13,842 bases of DNA from a bacterium UBA3734 (GCA_002372575.1 DFHC01000066.1:9954-23795); one strand, 5' to 3'; shown: positions 1 to 7,011, numbered from the stretch's first letter. Notes: generated from the letters alone by a model not told the origin. A program made the numbers and translations.

Positions 1-1499
1 TTGGCACGTGCTGCGCAGTGAAGATAATATCTGCCTGGCATCAGCGTGTCGGTGCGCTCGACGCGATAGCGTTGGCGACCGTCTTCGTCGTAGCAGTCGA
101 GGTAGCGAACCCAACCGTCTTCTTCGACATAATACTCGCCGTGAGCCGTGAAGCGGTTGTTGCAGCCCTCAGCATTCACGACTTTCCATCCGTTTTCTTG
201 CAGATATCTATATTCAAAGCGTTTCATCGTGACACCTTCTTCGGTGATAAACTCTTGATTCAATTCCGCCCTTTTACGATTCAATTCCGCTCTTTTGCGC
301 TCATTTTCCTTAGCCCTGTTGATGCGTTCCGTTTTTTTAAGTTCTTGATAATGCCTCCTGTCGGTTGAGTCGATGATGTTATACGTAACCAATGCTATTG
401 CCAATGTTGAAAGCCACACGAAAATCAAGCCGATCCGTTGCCAGATTTTCAACGGTTGCAACACAAGATGTTGGATGATGGCGTATGCGGGAATGAGTAG
501 CGAGGCCAGCAATGCCATTAAATAGCCTACGAAAATTGGAAGAAGGTCGCCCCGGATGATTTCCGTGTCCCAAGAGATGAAAGATGGGTCGGAAGGCGAA
601 TAAATGGCGAACAATCCCATCAGTAAAACCGCAACTCCTGTGAAGAACAAACCTGCCGCCAACAATATCAAGAAGATTTTCAGGCAGCTGCCGAGGAATT
701 TCAGAATGCCGTTGAACACACTCTTCAGGCAGCCGCTTTGCTTCGTTGATTTTTCGTCTGTTTCCGACACGTTTTGCACCACTTCCTCGGCCAGATTCTG
801 CATGTTCACGGGCTTTCCCTGCATTTTCAGCTGCTGTTCGGGCGTTTCGGCCTCGGGCATAATGATAGCCATAATGATATAGAAGACGACAACGGTCAGG
901 AAGACATTCGCGTTGAAGAACACGATCCCGTCGTGAAAACCGAACACGCTGCCCAGCATGGAAAGGACAACGACGCCGGCGATGACGAGCAGCCGCAGCA
1001 GCGTGACGTCGATTTCAAACGCCGAGGCCAGCCCCGACAGCACGCCGGCAATCATCTTGTCTTTCGGATTGCGATAGAAGCGACGCTCGCGGAAAAGCTC
1101 CTTCACATCGCTGAAAAAACTCTTGAACGACGATTCGCCGTGGCCGTTTTCGTTCTCGTTGCCCTGAAAAGCCGCTTTTTCGCCGTCGGTTTCATGGGAA
1201 TCGGTCGATTGCGGGTCTGGCGAGTCGTCGGGCTCGGAGCCGTCCATTTCCTCGGGTTGCCCGATGCGCGTGATGACCTGCTTCACGTGTTCGATGTTCA
1301 CGGCCTCCACGCCCTGCCGTTTCAGTTCGTCAAGCAGTTCAGCGATGCGCTCCTCGATGTCGTCGGCAATTTCGCTGCCTCCCTGTTGTTTGCCAAAATA
1401 GTTGCGCAGCGTCTCGGTGTAGTGCCGCAGCAGTTCGTAGGCATCCTCGTCGATGTTGAAAAGTCGCCCACACAGATTGATGGTGATGTTCTTTTTCAT
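1..1499 (-). CDS. PspC-domain membrane protein, 3' end beyond window
   Basis: I translated this frame directly: it opens at the ATG at 1499 and stays open for 499 codons to the left edge, so the C-terminus is missing. Residues 1-85 are a charged N-terminal region (NITINLCGRLFNIDEDAYEL..., then EIADDIEERIAELL) typical of Bacteroidetes PspC proteins. After an acidic linker comes a PspC domain at about 138-215 (FYRNPKDKMIAGVLSGLA) with two hydrophobic helices. Further membrane segments lie at about 271-300, 320-343 and 355-375. A basic coiled stretch follows, with RKRAELN repeated at 401-414, then a Tyr/Asp-rich C-terminal region with repeated D/E-D-G motifs. PspC proteins act at the inner membrane in envelope stress. 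The gene starts 18 bases after the padR stop, so it is almost certainly co-transcribed with padR. The exact role in this lineage is inferred. Confidence 0.9.
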   Translation of the reverse strand, partial: MKKNITINLCGRLFNIDEDAYELLRHYTETLRNYFGKQQGGSEIADDIEERIAELLDELKRQGVEAVNIEHVKQVITRIGQPEEMDGSEPDDSPDPQSTDSHETDGEKAAFQGNENENGHGESSFKSFFSDVKELFRERRFYRNPKDKMIAGVLSGLASAFEIDVTLLRLLVIAGVVVLSMLGSVFGFHDGIVFFNANVFLTVVVFYIIMAIIMPEAETPEQQLKMQGKPVNMQNLAEEVVQNVSETDEKSTKQSGCLKSVFNGILKFLGSCLKIFLILLAAGLFFTGVAVLLMGLFAIYSPSDPSFISWDTEIIRGDLLPIFVGYLMALLASLLIPAYAIIQHLVLQPLKIWQRIGLIFVWLSTLAIALVTYNIIDSTDRRHYQELKKTERINRAKENERKRAELNRKRAELNQEFITEEGVTMKRFEYRYLQENGWKVVNAEGCNNRFTAHGEYYVEEDGWVRYLDCYDEDGRQRYRVERTDTLMPGRYYLHCAARA

Positions 1500-1517
1500 A
1501 TTTTTCGCATTTTATTT

Positions 1518-1841
1518 TTACCTTTTCAATATACTGACAGTGTTTTCAATCTCGCTCCACGCCGCGTCGAGGCTTGAGAGAAACTCTTCGCCCGATGGCG
1601 TGAGCGCGTAGTACTTTCGTGGCGGTCCCTGCGTCGATTCCTGCCATTCGTAAGAGAGCAGACCGTCGTTTTTCAGTCGCGACAGCAGCGGATAGAGCGT
1701 GCCTTCCACCACGAGCAGGCTGGCCTCTTTCAGCCGCAGAATGATGTCTGAGGCATACGAGGGGCGCCGTCGGAGCAGGAGCAGGACGCAGTATTCGAGC
1801 ATTCCCTTCCGCATCTGTGATTTTGCATTGTCGATGTTCAT
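1518..1841 (-). CDS. PadR-family transcriptional regulator
   Basis: This 107-residue protein has the usual length of a short PadR repressor (winged helix-turn-helix plus a short C-terminal dimer helix). Recognisable features are the N-terminal helix (NAKSQMRKGMLEYCVLLLL), the recognition region (YASDIILRLKE), the wing (VVEGTLYPLLSRLKNDGLL) and the beta hairpin ending PPRKYYALTPSGEEFL. The family binds inverted repeats in its own promoter and releases on an effector or signal. Here it is the first gene of an operon with the PspC gene. A promoter overlapped by an 8-bp inverted repeat lies about 200 bases upstream (2041-2085), which suggests autoregulation. The start at 1841 gives the full N-terminal helix. 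The family call is firm; the regulated signal is unknown. Confidence 0.93.
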   Translation of the reverse strand: MNIDNAKSQMRKGMLEYCVLLLLRRRPSYASDIILRLKEASLLVVEGTLYPLLSRLKNDGLLSYEWQESTQGPPRKYYALTPSGEEFLSSLDAAWSEIENTVSILKR

Positions 1842-1891
1842 GATTTTAATTTACAATTTTACAATTTACGATTATCTTCTTAAGTTTCGGA

Positions 1892-1923
1892 GGTACGGGG
1901 GTACGGGAGTACGTAGGTACGAG
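1892..1923. repeat. 8-bp tandem repeat (GGTACGGG), four copies
   Basis: Four head-to-tail octamers on the plus strand read GGTACGGG, GGTACGGG, AGTACGTA and GGTACGAG; the first two are identical and all keep the GTAC core. The array lies in the predicted padR leader, about 50 bases before the start codon. It could be a slippage-prone tract or a recurring genomic element. Confidence 0.6.
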
Positions 1924-2012
1924 AATAGCCCTTGTAACAGAGCGTTCAAATCACCAAAACCATCCTCGCACCCTCGGCCTCGAAGAGGCTGACCTTCGCA
2001 CCCTCGTACCAC

Positions 2013-2030
2013 CGATTCGTTGAGGAATCG
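2013..2030 (-). other. 5'-end stem-loop in padR leader
   Basis: CGATTC and GAATCG form a perfect 6-bp stem with a 6-nt loop. It would begin about five nucleotides after the predicted transcription start. On the minus strand it is preceded by AAAA and lacks a following U-tract, so it is not a terminator for this transcript. A stem at the extreme 5' end often stabilises mRNA; that role is inferred. Confidence 0.35.
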
Positions 2031-2040
2031 TTTTCACGCT

Positions 2041-2072
2041 GCAAAATTATAAAAAATATAGTACCTTGCAAT
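2041..2072 (-). promoter_or_regulatory. Bacteroidetes sigma-ABfr-type promoter for padR-pspC
   Basis: On the minus strand the sequence reads ATTG, 19 bases, then TAATTTTGC. This matches the Bacteroidetes housekeeping consensus TTTG-N19-TAnnTTTG closely: -33 at 2069-2072 and -7 at 2041-2049. Transcription would start near 2035, giving a leader of about 190 nt before padR. The strand and position fit the padR-pspC operon and nothing else. Confidence 0.7.
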
Positions 2073-2085
2073 ACAAAGTACTATA
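2057..2085. promoter_or_regulatory. Inverted repeat overlapping padR promoter, probable PadR operator
   Basis: Perfect 8-bp arms TATAGTAC (2057-2064) and GTACTATA (2078-2085) are separated by 13 bases, and the core contains the palindrome TTGCAA. The element covers the -33 region and part of the promoter spacer, the expected place for a repressor site. PadR-family repressors commonly bind such inverted repeats in their own promoters. Assignment to this PadR is inferred from position. Confidence 0.55.
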
Positions 2086-2156
2086 AAAAAGAAGGATATT
2101 ATTGTTTTTTAACAATTAATTCCGTTTTCTCTCAGAAAAAAAATGCGTAAAACAAC

Positions 2157-4553
2157 TTATTTCAGTTTTTTCAAAAGCTCTGTAAGGGCATTGAGGTTGC
2201 GAGGGTCGGCATCCACGTCGAGCACCTTCCCGTCGCGGCTGATGAGCCTGTAGGAGGGGAATGAGCGAACTTGCAGGAAGCGTTCGATGGCACTCTGCTG
2301 CTCGGCTGGCAGGTTGTAGTGGGCGACGTTCTCGCCCGTCACGTTGTACTCCTTGATGACGTTCTCCCATGACTCCTGCGGGCTTCGGTTTGCCAAGTAG
2401 AGATACACGAGGTCGAATTCCTTCAGCCTTTCGTATTGTTCCTGCGAGTGCGAGAGGGCATCCTTGCAGGGGCCGCACCACGTGCCCCAGACGTCGAGCA
2501 GAATCAGGCGGCCACGGTAGGGCTCAATGAGCTTGTGCAGAATCTTTTCGCCATCGCTCATTTCCGACACATCCACGGCGTTCAGGCTCGTCAACTTAGA
2601 GATGTCGGCGTTTTCGATGGCGATGTATTTCTGCTGCTCGGCTTTAAGGAGATTCTTGGCGGAAGCCATCGTTAAACTGTCTTCGATATATTTCATTTCT
2701 GCCTGACTGAGCGGCTCGCGGCTGTGGTCAAGTCGTTCCCAAAAATGATTGGTGGCGACGATTTCGCGCAGGTCTCGGTCGCAACCGAGCGAGTCTAAAA
2801 TGGCAAGTTTCTGATAGAGCGGGAAGAGCGGATATTCGGCATTGAGTACACGTCTGACGTCCTCGCGACCAGTAATGGCCCAATATTGCTTCACGAAGTC
2901 TTTTTCAGCCCATTCCACCAAGGCATCCTCGCTGTCTGGACGGAAATTTCTTTCTTCTTGCCGGTAGCGTGCGATTGTGGCCAGTTCCTCGTCGGTGATA
3001 GACAGTTTTCCGGCATCTCTGTAGCGTCGAAGGGTGGGAACTTCTTGGTCGGTGCTCGAAATGATGACGTAATTCGATGTTCTGTCACCGTTTTCTTCTT
3101 TGACTCTGACACCGTGCTTTTCCGTGACAAGATGGTGGAGAAGGTCATTCCAAAAAAGCTTGAATTCGGTATGGAGTGTGTAGGGTTTTCCGACCTTCGG
3201 CCACAGTTCCTGTTCCACATAGTCCAAATAGGCATGAGGCAGTTTGTTGTCGGGCATGGCATATTGGGCTTGCATCATCGCCTCGCCTTGTCCCAGCAGG
3301 ATTTGTTCCATTTGGAAGTCGATGTAGCGTTTGGAAAGGTTGGGGTGCTCGCGAATGATTTTTTGAAGTTCTGCCATGTGGTTGGCGCGTGTGCTGTCGG
3401 TACGGGCCTTGAACTGCATGGCGCTGATTTTACCTTTCTCCTCGTCGCCTATGCGGTCGCCAGACATCCATAAGGTATTGGCCTGCAGTTCGTTCTGAAA
3501 CCGCACGTCGTCGCCCATCCACAAGCATTGCCCCGTCTTGTAATCATTGAGAAAGAAATAGGTTTTCCCAGGTTCCAAGGCGGCATATTTCCATGTGCGA
3601 TCAGTGTCGAAACGGACCACCGTCGAGTTCAGTAACGGCATTTTCAGCGAGAATCGTCCCAATGAATCCATCTTCGCAGGGAAAGTTTCAAGCTTACTGA
3701 TAGCATAATCATTTTTGAAGATGTTGTTGCTTTCGATGACAAACTCCGTACCCTTTTTCCACTCCTGTTCCGGCATGTCCTTCATCCATCCGACGATGGT
3801 CACGCTGTCGGAGGGATTGTAGCCGTTATCGACAAAGCCCGTGCGCAGGTCTTTCGTCGGATAGTCGGGCAGGGCGGCACCTGTGATGGGGCTGCAAACG
3901 AGAGGTTTCCGATGGCCGATGGCGATGGTGCGTCGGCCTTTTTTGAGTTTTCCGACCTTAATCAGCGTGCCGTCGTCGAGCGTGAGCGTGTAGGCATCGT
4001 TCTTTTCCGTCTGGCTGGCGATGTTTTGCACCTTGTTTTCATAGATGACGTGCTTCGGTGCAAAGCCGATGAGCCAGTCGCCCGTGGCCTCGTTGCGCCA
4101 GTAGGTGTCGGCGATGCCTTCGGGCAGGCGGTCGGCACTATGGATGTTGAGTATTTGCAAGCCTTCGGGCATGACGAAATCGATTTTTTTCGTTGTCGGG
4201 GGCAGCGGCGCGAAGCTCAGCACCAGTTCCGTCGTGTCGGAAGGCATCGTGAGTGGCTCACCCATCTGAACGGACTCGGAGCCCTTGATGGCATACCCCG
4301 TGCCGGCATACTCCTTGCCATCGGCCTTCAGCGCAGTGCCTTTCGTAAAGCCAATTTGCTGGCCTTTTATCCGTATCAGGATGCGCAGGCTCATGTCTGT
4401 GCGGTCGTCGTACATGACCACGCGTGTTACTTTGAAAATGGGCACATTGGCGTAACCCGTGACCACGTCGTTCCAAACTTTTTCTGCTTTTTGCGCCTGC
4501 CCTGCGATTGCGACAAGGGCGAGTAGGGCGGTGATGATGATTTTCTTGTTCAT
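2157..4553 (-). CDS. Large periplasmic multidomain thioredoxin (TlpA/AhpC-TSA-like C-terminus)
   Basis: This 798-residue protein begins with a Sec signal peptide (MNKKIIITALLALVAIAGQA, cleavage near 20-21) and has no lipobox, so it is probably soluble in the periplasm. Residues 40-131 are a beta-rich region (ADGKEY, then LSFAPLPPTTKKIDF) resembling the core of the 202/203-residue proteins at 6380-7623. Residues about 245-330 look like a second beta domain. A long helical region follows to about 640. The C-terminal thioredoxin fold carries WGTWCGPC, with the CXXC cysteines at 693 and 696 and a likely cis-proline in SFPSY. Such proteins are thiol-disulfide oxidoreductases; the partner is unknown. 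It is much longer than a standard TlpA (about 350-400). It lies 12 bases after the 344-residue thioredoxin gene, with a near-identical signal peptide, so the two form an operon of related genes. Confidence 0.88.
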   Translation of the reverse strand: MNKKIIITALLALVAIAGQAQKAEKVWNDVVTGYANVPIFKVTRVVMYDDRTDMSLRILIRIKGQQIGFTKGTALKADGKEYAGTGYAIKGSESVQMGEPLTMPSDTTELVLSFAPLPPTTKKIDFVMPEGLQILNIHSADRLPEGIADTYWRNEATGDWLIGFAPKHVIYENKVQNIASQTEKNDAYTLTLDDGTLIKVGKLKKGRRTIAIGHRKPLVCSPITGAALPDYPTKDLRTGFVDNGYNPSDSVTIVGWMKDMPEQEWKKGTEFVIESNNIFKNDYAISKLETFPAKMDSLGRFSLKMPLLNSTVVRFDTDRTWKYAALEPGKTYFFLNDYKTGQCLWMGDDVRFQNELQANTLWMSGDRIGDEEKGKISAMQFKARTDSTRANHMAELQKIIREHPNLSKRYIDFQMEQILLGQGEAMMQAQYAMPDNKLPHAYLDYVEQELWPKVGKPYTLHTEFKLFWNDLLHHLVTEKHGVRVKEENGDRTSNYVIISSTDQEVPTLRRYRDAGKLSITDEELATIARYRQEERNFRPDSEDALVEWAEKDFVKQYWAITGREDVRRVLNAEYPLFPLYQKLAILDSLGCDRDLREIVATNHFWERLDHSREPLSQAEMKYIEDSLTMASAKNLLKAEQQKYIAIENADISKLTSLNAVDVSEMSDGEKILHKLIEPYRGRLILLDVWGTWCGPCKDALSHSQEQYERLKEFDLVYLYLANRSPQESWENVIKEYNVTGENVAHYNLPAEQQSAIERFLQVRSFPSYRLISRDGKVLDVDADPRNLNALTELLKKLK

Positions 4554-4565
4554 ATTTGTTTCGGT

Positions 4566-5600
4566 TTATTTTTTATCGTTGAATATTTCTGCCAATCGCA
4601 TATCAAGTTGTTCGCCTCGCAGGTCTATATCAACAATTTTTCCATCACCATCAAGAAGGATATTAGATGGAATACCTTTAATTTCATAGGTGGTAGCAGC
4701 GATGCTTTGCCATCCCGCAAGGTCGCTCAAGTGAATCCAAGGCATTTTCATCGTATCGATGGCGTGTAGCCATGCTTCTTTCGACTTGTCGAATGAAATG
4801 CCGATGATGTCAAGACCTTTTGCGTGATATTTTTCGTAGCAATGCGTCACATAAGGCATCTCTGCAAGGCAGGGGCCACACCACGAAGCCCAAAAGTCGA
4901 TCAGCACATAGCGGCCTTTGCCACACCATTCGCTCAGTCGGCGTTCCTGTCCCGTAGTGTCGTTCATGGCAAGGTCGGTGAAAGGCTTTCCTATGGAACG
5001 AACCGACTGTCCAGAAAGTAATTCAAATCGTTTCTTAGCCTCCGCCATAAGTGGTAAGTTGGCGTATGGGGCATCGGGGTAAAAGATGCGTTGCAGGTCA
5101 CCCAGCGATAGTCCGCTGAAAATCATCGGCACAAATTCCAAAGGAATCATCGAGTCGAGGTTATCCATTACGGCTTCGCGCATGATTCTAAACCCTTCCT
5201 CTTTTGGACCATTGCTTGCTGAAAGTACAAAGAGGCTTTTTAGGGCTTGGTTCATCGCTTCGGACGCTTTTGAGCCTTTCACCGTTCCTGTGGTTAGGTC
5301 AACCACGGTTGGAACGGTATCTGCCATGATGGCGACAAGTTCATTCAAATTCTTTTGTTTGAATGAAACATCGCTAATAAAAATTCGTAAGGTCGGAAGA
5401 ATTTTCGCTGCGGGATTGTATTCCCACTGTCCATTAGTGACTACGATGCTGTCGGCGGGCTGCGACAAGTCTATATTTTTGAAAACATAGACTTTCTTAA
5501 CATCGGCATGTGCAGTACCTTTCAGGTTGATACTTTCTTGCGCCTGCCCCGCCACTGCGACGAGGACGAACAGCGCGGTGAAAATATTTTTTTTATTCAT
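4566..5600 (-). CDS. TlpA-like periplasmic thiol-disulfide oxidoreductase with DUF4369-like N-terminus
   Basis: This 344-residue protein has a signal peptide (MNKKNIFTALFVLVAVAGQA) closely matching that of the downstream 798-residue thioredoxin. Residues 24-120 look like the beta-rich DUF4369 region common at the N-terminus of Bacteroidetes TlpA proteins, and a helical linker follows. The thioredoxin domain occupies about 210-340. It carries WASWCGPC at 237-244 (cysteines 241 and 244), then PYVTHCYEKY, IIGISFDK and the cis-proline loop KGIPSNILLD. The family reduces periplasmic disulfides, often for cytochrome c maturation or protection from oxidative damage; the substrate here is not visible. 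It is the first gene of a two-gene operon with its own candidate promoter at 5642-5670. Confidence 0.92.
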   Translation of the reverse strand: MNKKNIFTALFVLVAVAGQAQESINLKGTAHADVKKVYVFKNIDLSQPADSIVVTNGQWEYNPAAKILPTLRIFISDVSFKQKNLNELVAIMADTVPTVVDLTTGTVKGSKASEAMNQALKSLFVLSASNGPKEEGFRIMREAVMDNLDSMIPLEFVPMIFSGLSLGDLQRIFYPDAPYANLPLMAEAKKRFELLSGQSVRSIGKPFTDLAMNDTTGQERRLSEWCGKGRYVLIDFWASWCGPCLAEMPYVTHCYEKYHAKGLDIIGISFDKSKEAWLHAIDTMKMPWIHLSDLAGWQSIAATTYEIKGIPSNILLDGDGKIVDIDLRGEQLDMRLAEIFNDKK

Positions 5601-5636
5601 AGATAATTTTAAAATAATCGAGTAAAATTTTGTACT

Positions 5637-5697
5637 ATCGGCAAATTTTTACTTCTTTTTCTGCCACAAAAAAGCTAATTTTTGCCGATAACGGCAA
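5637..5697 (-). other. Competing inverted repeats upstream of the thioredoxin operon
   Basis: A tight hairpin (TTGCCG, 4-nt loop, CGGCAA; 5682-5697) follows the stop of the 180-residue gene at 5720. Its 3' arm on the minus strand can instead pair with a third element: ATCGGCAAA (5689-5681) is the reverse complement of TTTGCCGAT (5645-5637), a perfect 9-bp pairing. The first hairpin is followed at a distance of several bases by CTTTTTTG, so it may be a weak terminator of module A. Element 3 overlaps the candidate -7 box, so chance reuse of the same letters is possible. Confidence 0.35.
5642..5670 (-). promoter_or_regulatory. Candidate promoter for the thioredoxin operon
   Basis: On the minus strand TTTG (5667-5670) is followed after 17 bases by AAAATTTG (5642-5649). 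This is one mismatch from TAnnTTTG and a slightly short spacer against the Bacteroidetes consensus. Transcription would start near 5635, about 35 bases before the ATG at 5600. The match is weaker than for padR. Confidence 0.4.
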
Positions 5698-5719
5698 GAA
5701 ATTCACGCCAATTTACATT

Positions 5720-6262
5720 CTATTGCGGTATTTTGGCATAAGTAACGATGTAGCGGACATAGACATTGCGTTCGTAGTCTTCCTTCCATTCGAGGGCATA
5801 GGCATAGCGATGCGTTTGGGTCGTGTCCTCGTTATCAAGTATATTCACATTTAAATAGTTGCTGTAGTTCTCGCCAATAGTGATGTATCGGTCCATATCA
5901 TCGCCAATTATTAAGTTGCGTTTTGTTCCACTTTGTGGATTACTCTTCGTCAGAGAGTTGATGCTGTAGCAATTGGGATTATAGTGACCAGTGTACTCGA
6001 AAGCCTCTATCATCTCGTTGAACAAAAAACGTTGTTTCTTTGAAAGCGTAAAGGTTATGACATCGCATCGCCATTTCAATGGCAAACCCTCTTTCTGAAG
6101 GTCGCGTTCCTGACCGAGACTTTTATTGACATCCACGTGGTGGTCAATGGCTCTGGAAATGAGGCTACTCATCCAGGATTCCAAATCCTGAACAATGATT
6201 TTTTGTGCCGAGATGGGCATAAAAACGAGCGCAAACAGCGCGGTAAAAAATAGTTTTTTCAT
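5720..6262 (-). CDS. Secreted protein of unknown function, short paralogue of the 312-residue module A protein
   Basis: I chose the start at 6262 (MKKLFFTALFALVFMPISAQ), which gives 180 residues and a clean signal peptide cleaved near residue 20. The adjacent ATG at 6265 is equally possible. The frame extends further to 6325, but that part translates a hairpin and would bury the signal peptide. The mature protein is clearly related to the first two thirds of the 312-residue protein at 7643-8581. Shared landmarks are the pre-Cys strand (KWRCDV versus KSTCEI), GDDMDRYITIGENYSNY versus GDDPTRLVELGRSEHSNY, HRYAYALEW versus HRFAYALEW, and the end VTYAKIPQ versus ITYARMPQ. It stops right after that last motif, where the paralogue has an extra domain. 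It is the last gene of module A; no function is known to me. Confidence 0.82.
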   Translation of the reverse strand: MKKLFFTALFALVFMPISAQKIIVQDLESWMSSLISRAIDHHVDVNKSLGQERDLQKEGLPLKWRCDVITFTLSKKQRFLFNEMIEAFEYTGHYNPNCYSINSLTKSNPQSGTKRNLIIGDDMDRYITIGENYSNYLNVNILDNEDTTQTHRYAYALEWKEDYERNVYVRYIVTYAKIPQ

Positions 6263-6286
6263 CATAGGTAGAAATGTTTTAAATAA

Positions 6287-6316
6287 CCAGCACCGATGCT
6301 CACGCACAGGTACTGG
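6287..6316 (-). terminator. Strong 12-bp stem-loop with GUGA tetraloop before the 180-residue gene
   Basis: In minus-strand RNA the arms CCAGUACC and GGUGCUGG pair (one G-U). After a single U/C mismatch the stem continues with GUGC and GCAU and closes with a GNRA-type GUGA loop. AAAA precedes it and UUAUUU follows, the arrangement of an intrinsic, partly bidirectional terminator. It sits 24 bases before the start of the last gene of module A. I see no promoter between the two, so it more likely acts as a partial terminator or an mRNA processing and stability element that lowers expression of that gene. Confidence 0.6.
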
Positions 6317-6379
6317 TTTTGACAATTGCCATTTAAAAATAGAAGTGTTATTTATATGAATTACTCGCTTTTTCGGCTT

Positions 6380-6988
6380 TTATCTTCCCGTAATCTTATA
6401 CTGGTTTGCTTGTAGTTGGCTGACGGGGATGTTTTTGATGACCTCAGATTTTGACCATCCTGTAGTGCCGGGCACGTATTCGGGATGGGTATCTTGTCCG
6501 ACGTCGATGTGGGTGCAACTTTTTGGCAGTGGCGGATAGATGCCCACCGAGTAGATGTAGTCGCCCTCGTGACCTTTTATCCAGTAAGTCACATCGAGCG
6601 GTGCGCCCACGTGTTCTTTGATGTAATATTTTTTTCCAGTCTTGCTGTCGCGGATAAACTCTGTCGAACTCGAAGAAAAATACATATTGTCCCAATGGAC
6701 TTTATAGATGGTGAACATATAGGTTGCTTTCTTGGTACACCAGAGAGCCGTGCGATTTACAAAATCTTCACCTTGCGGGGCGACGGTGGCGGCAGCCTTG
6801 TAACTGGGCCACGTTGCGTAGTCCATCGGGTCGTAGTTCTCGTGCATCGAGAGCAGTTGGGGTTCCATTTCGATGCCTTCGAGGTCGGATTCCTTGTCGT
6901 AGCGAATCCGTTTGTCGCTTTGTGCCATTAAGACTGCGCAGGTTGAAAGTGCGATGAGCAGCGTGTATAAGCGTTTCTTCGTTTCCAT
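6380..6988 (-). CDS. Secreted protein of unknown function, tandem copy 2
   Basis: This 202-residue protein has a signal peptide (LYTLLIALSTCAVLMAQ, cleavage near 23). The LSTC stretch is not a good lipobox because it has Thr at -1, so a soluble periplasmic or exported protein is more likely. The mature N-terminus is almost identical to its upstream neighbour (KESDLEGIEMEPQLLSMHEN). The core at about 78-162 is beta-rich: TALWCTKKATYMFTI, IRDSKTGKKYYIKE, then SVGIYPPLPKSCTHIDV. It resembles residues 40-131 of the 798-residue thioredoxin. The C-terminus IKNIPVSQLQANQYKITGR is also conserved with the neighbour. The two copies are about 70% identical by eye and the middle loop (61-76) is the variable part. 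I do not recognise a named family. Confidence 0.85.
   Translation of the reverse strand: METKKRLYTLLIALSTCAVLMAQSDKRIRYDKESDLEGIEMEPQLLSMHENYDPMDYATWPSYKAAATVAPQGEDFVNRTALWCTKKATYMFTIYKVHWDNMYFSSSSTEFIRDSKTGKKYYIKEHVGAPLDVTYWIKGHEGDYIYSVGIYPPLPKSCTHIDVGQDTHPEYVPGTTGWSKSEVIKNIPVSQLQANQYKITGR
6821..6904. repeat. 84-bp direct repeat, copy in the 202-residue gene
   Basis: Base-for-base identity over 84 bp with 7456-7539, covering the codons for about residues 29-56 of the mature N-terminus. Flanking bases differ on both sides. Third positions are identical too, which points to recent duplication or gene conversion. Confidence 0.85.
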
Positions 6989-7011
6989 TTTTCTAAGTTT
7001 TATGGGTTATT

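Larger units (their letters stand above)
1842..2156. other. 315-bp regulatory gap between the thioredoxin operon and padR
   Basis: No gene is supported here. Reading on the minus strand, the gap holds the end of the thioredoxin operon, an AT-only inverted repeat at 2101-2116 (ATTGTT, 4-nt loop, AACAAT) that is at best a weak terminator, then the promoter and operator, and then a leader of about 190 nt. The leader carries a 6-bp hairpin at 2013-2030, two copies of an 11-bp direct repeat (TCGCACCCTCG on the plus strand at 1966-1976 and 1996-2006) flanking a small 5-bp hairpin at 1977-1989, and an 8-bp tandem repeat (1892-1923). Just before padR is an AT-rich stretch of imperfect TTTACAAT repeats at about 1848-1870. 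A leader this long and structured is unusual for a PadR operon. Confidence 0.7.

Noticed and set aside
774-1577. Long plus-strand reading frame opposite pspC and the end of padR
   Set aside because: It lies antisense to a clear PspC coding frame and crosses two genes, and its translation has no recognisable domain.
1848-1870. TTTACAATTT repeats before padR as a CRISPR or attachment site
   Set aside because: The repeats are short, imperfect and AT-only, with no spacers and no integrase nearby.
2101-2116. ATTGTT/AACAAT hairpin as terminator of the thioredoxin operon
   Set aside because: An AT-only 6-bp stem with no following U-run on the minus strand is too weak to call; mentioned only within the intergenic entry.
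2116-2481. Minus-strand frame of 121 codons at the end of the large thioredoxin gene
   Set aside because: It overlaps the thioredoxin domain with the CGPC motif in another frame and gives an Arg/Pro-rich nonsense protein.
6263-6325. Longer start for the 180-residue protein at 6325
   Set aside because: It would translate the RNA hairpin and place 21 hydrophilic residues before a good signal peptide.
6917-6988. Possible lipoprotein signal (LSTC) in the 202/203-residue proteins
   Set aside because: Thr at position -1 is outside the normal lipobox, and a good AQ-type cleavage site follows six residues later.
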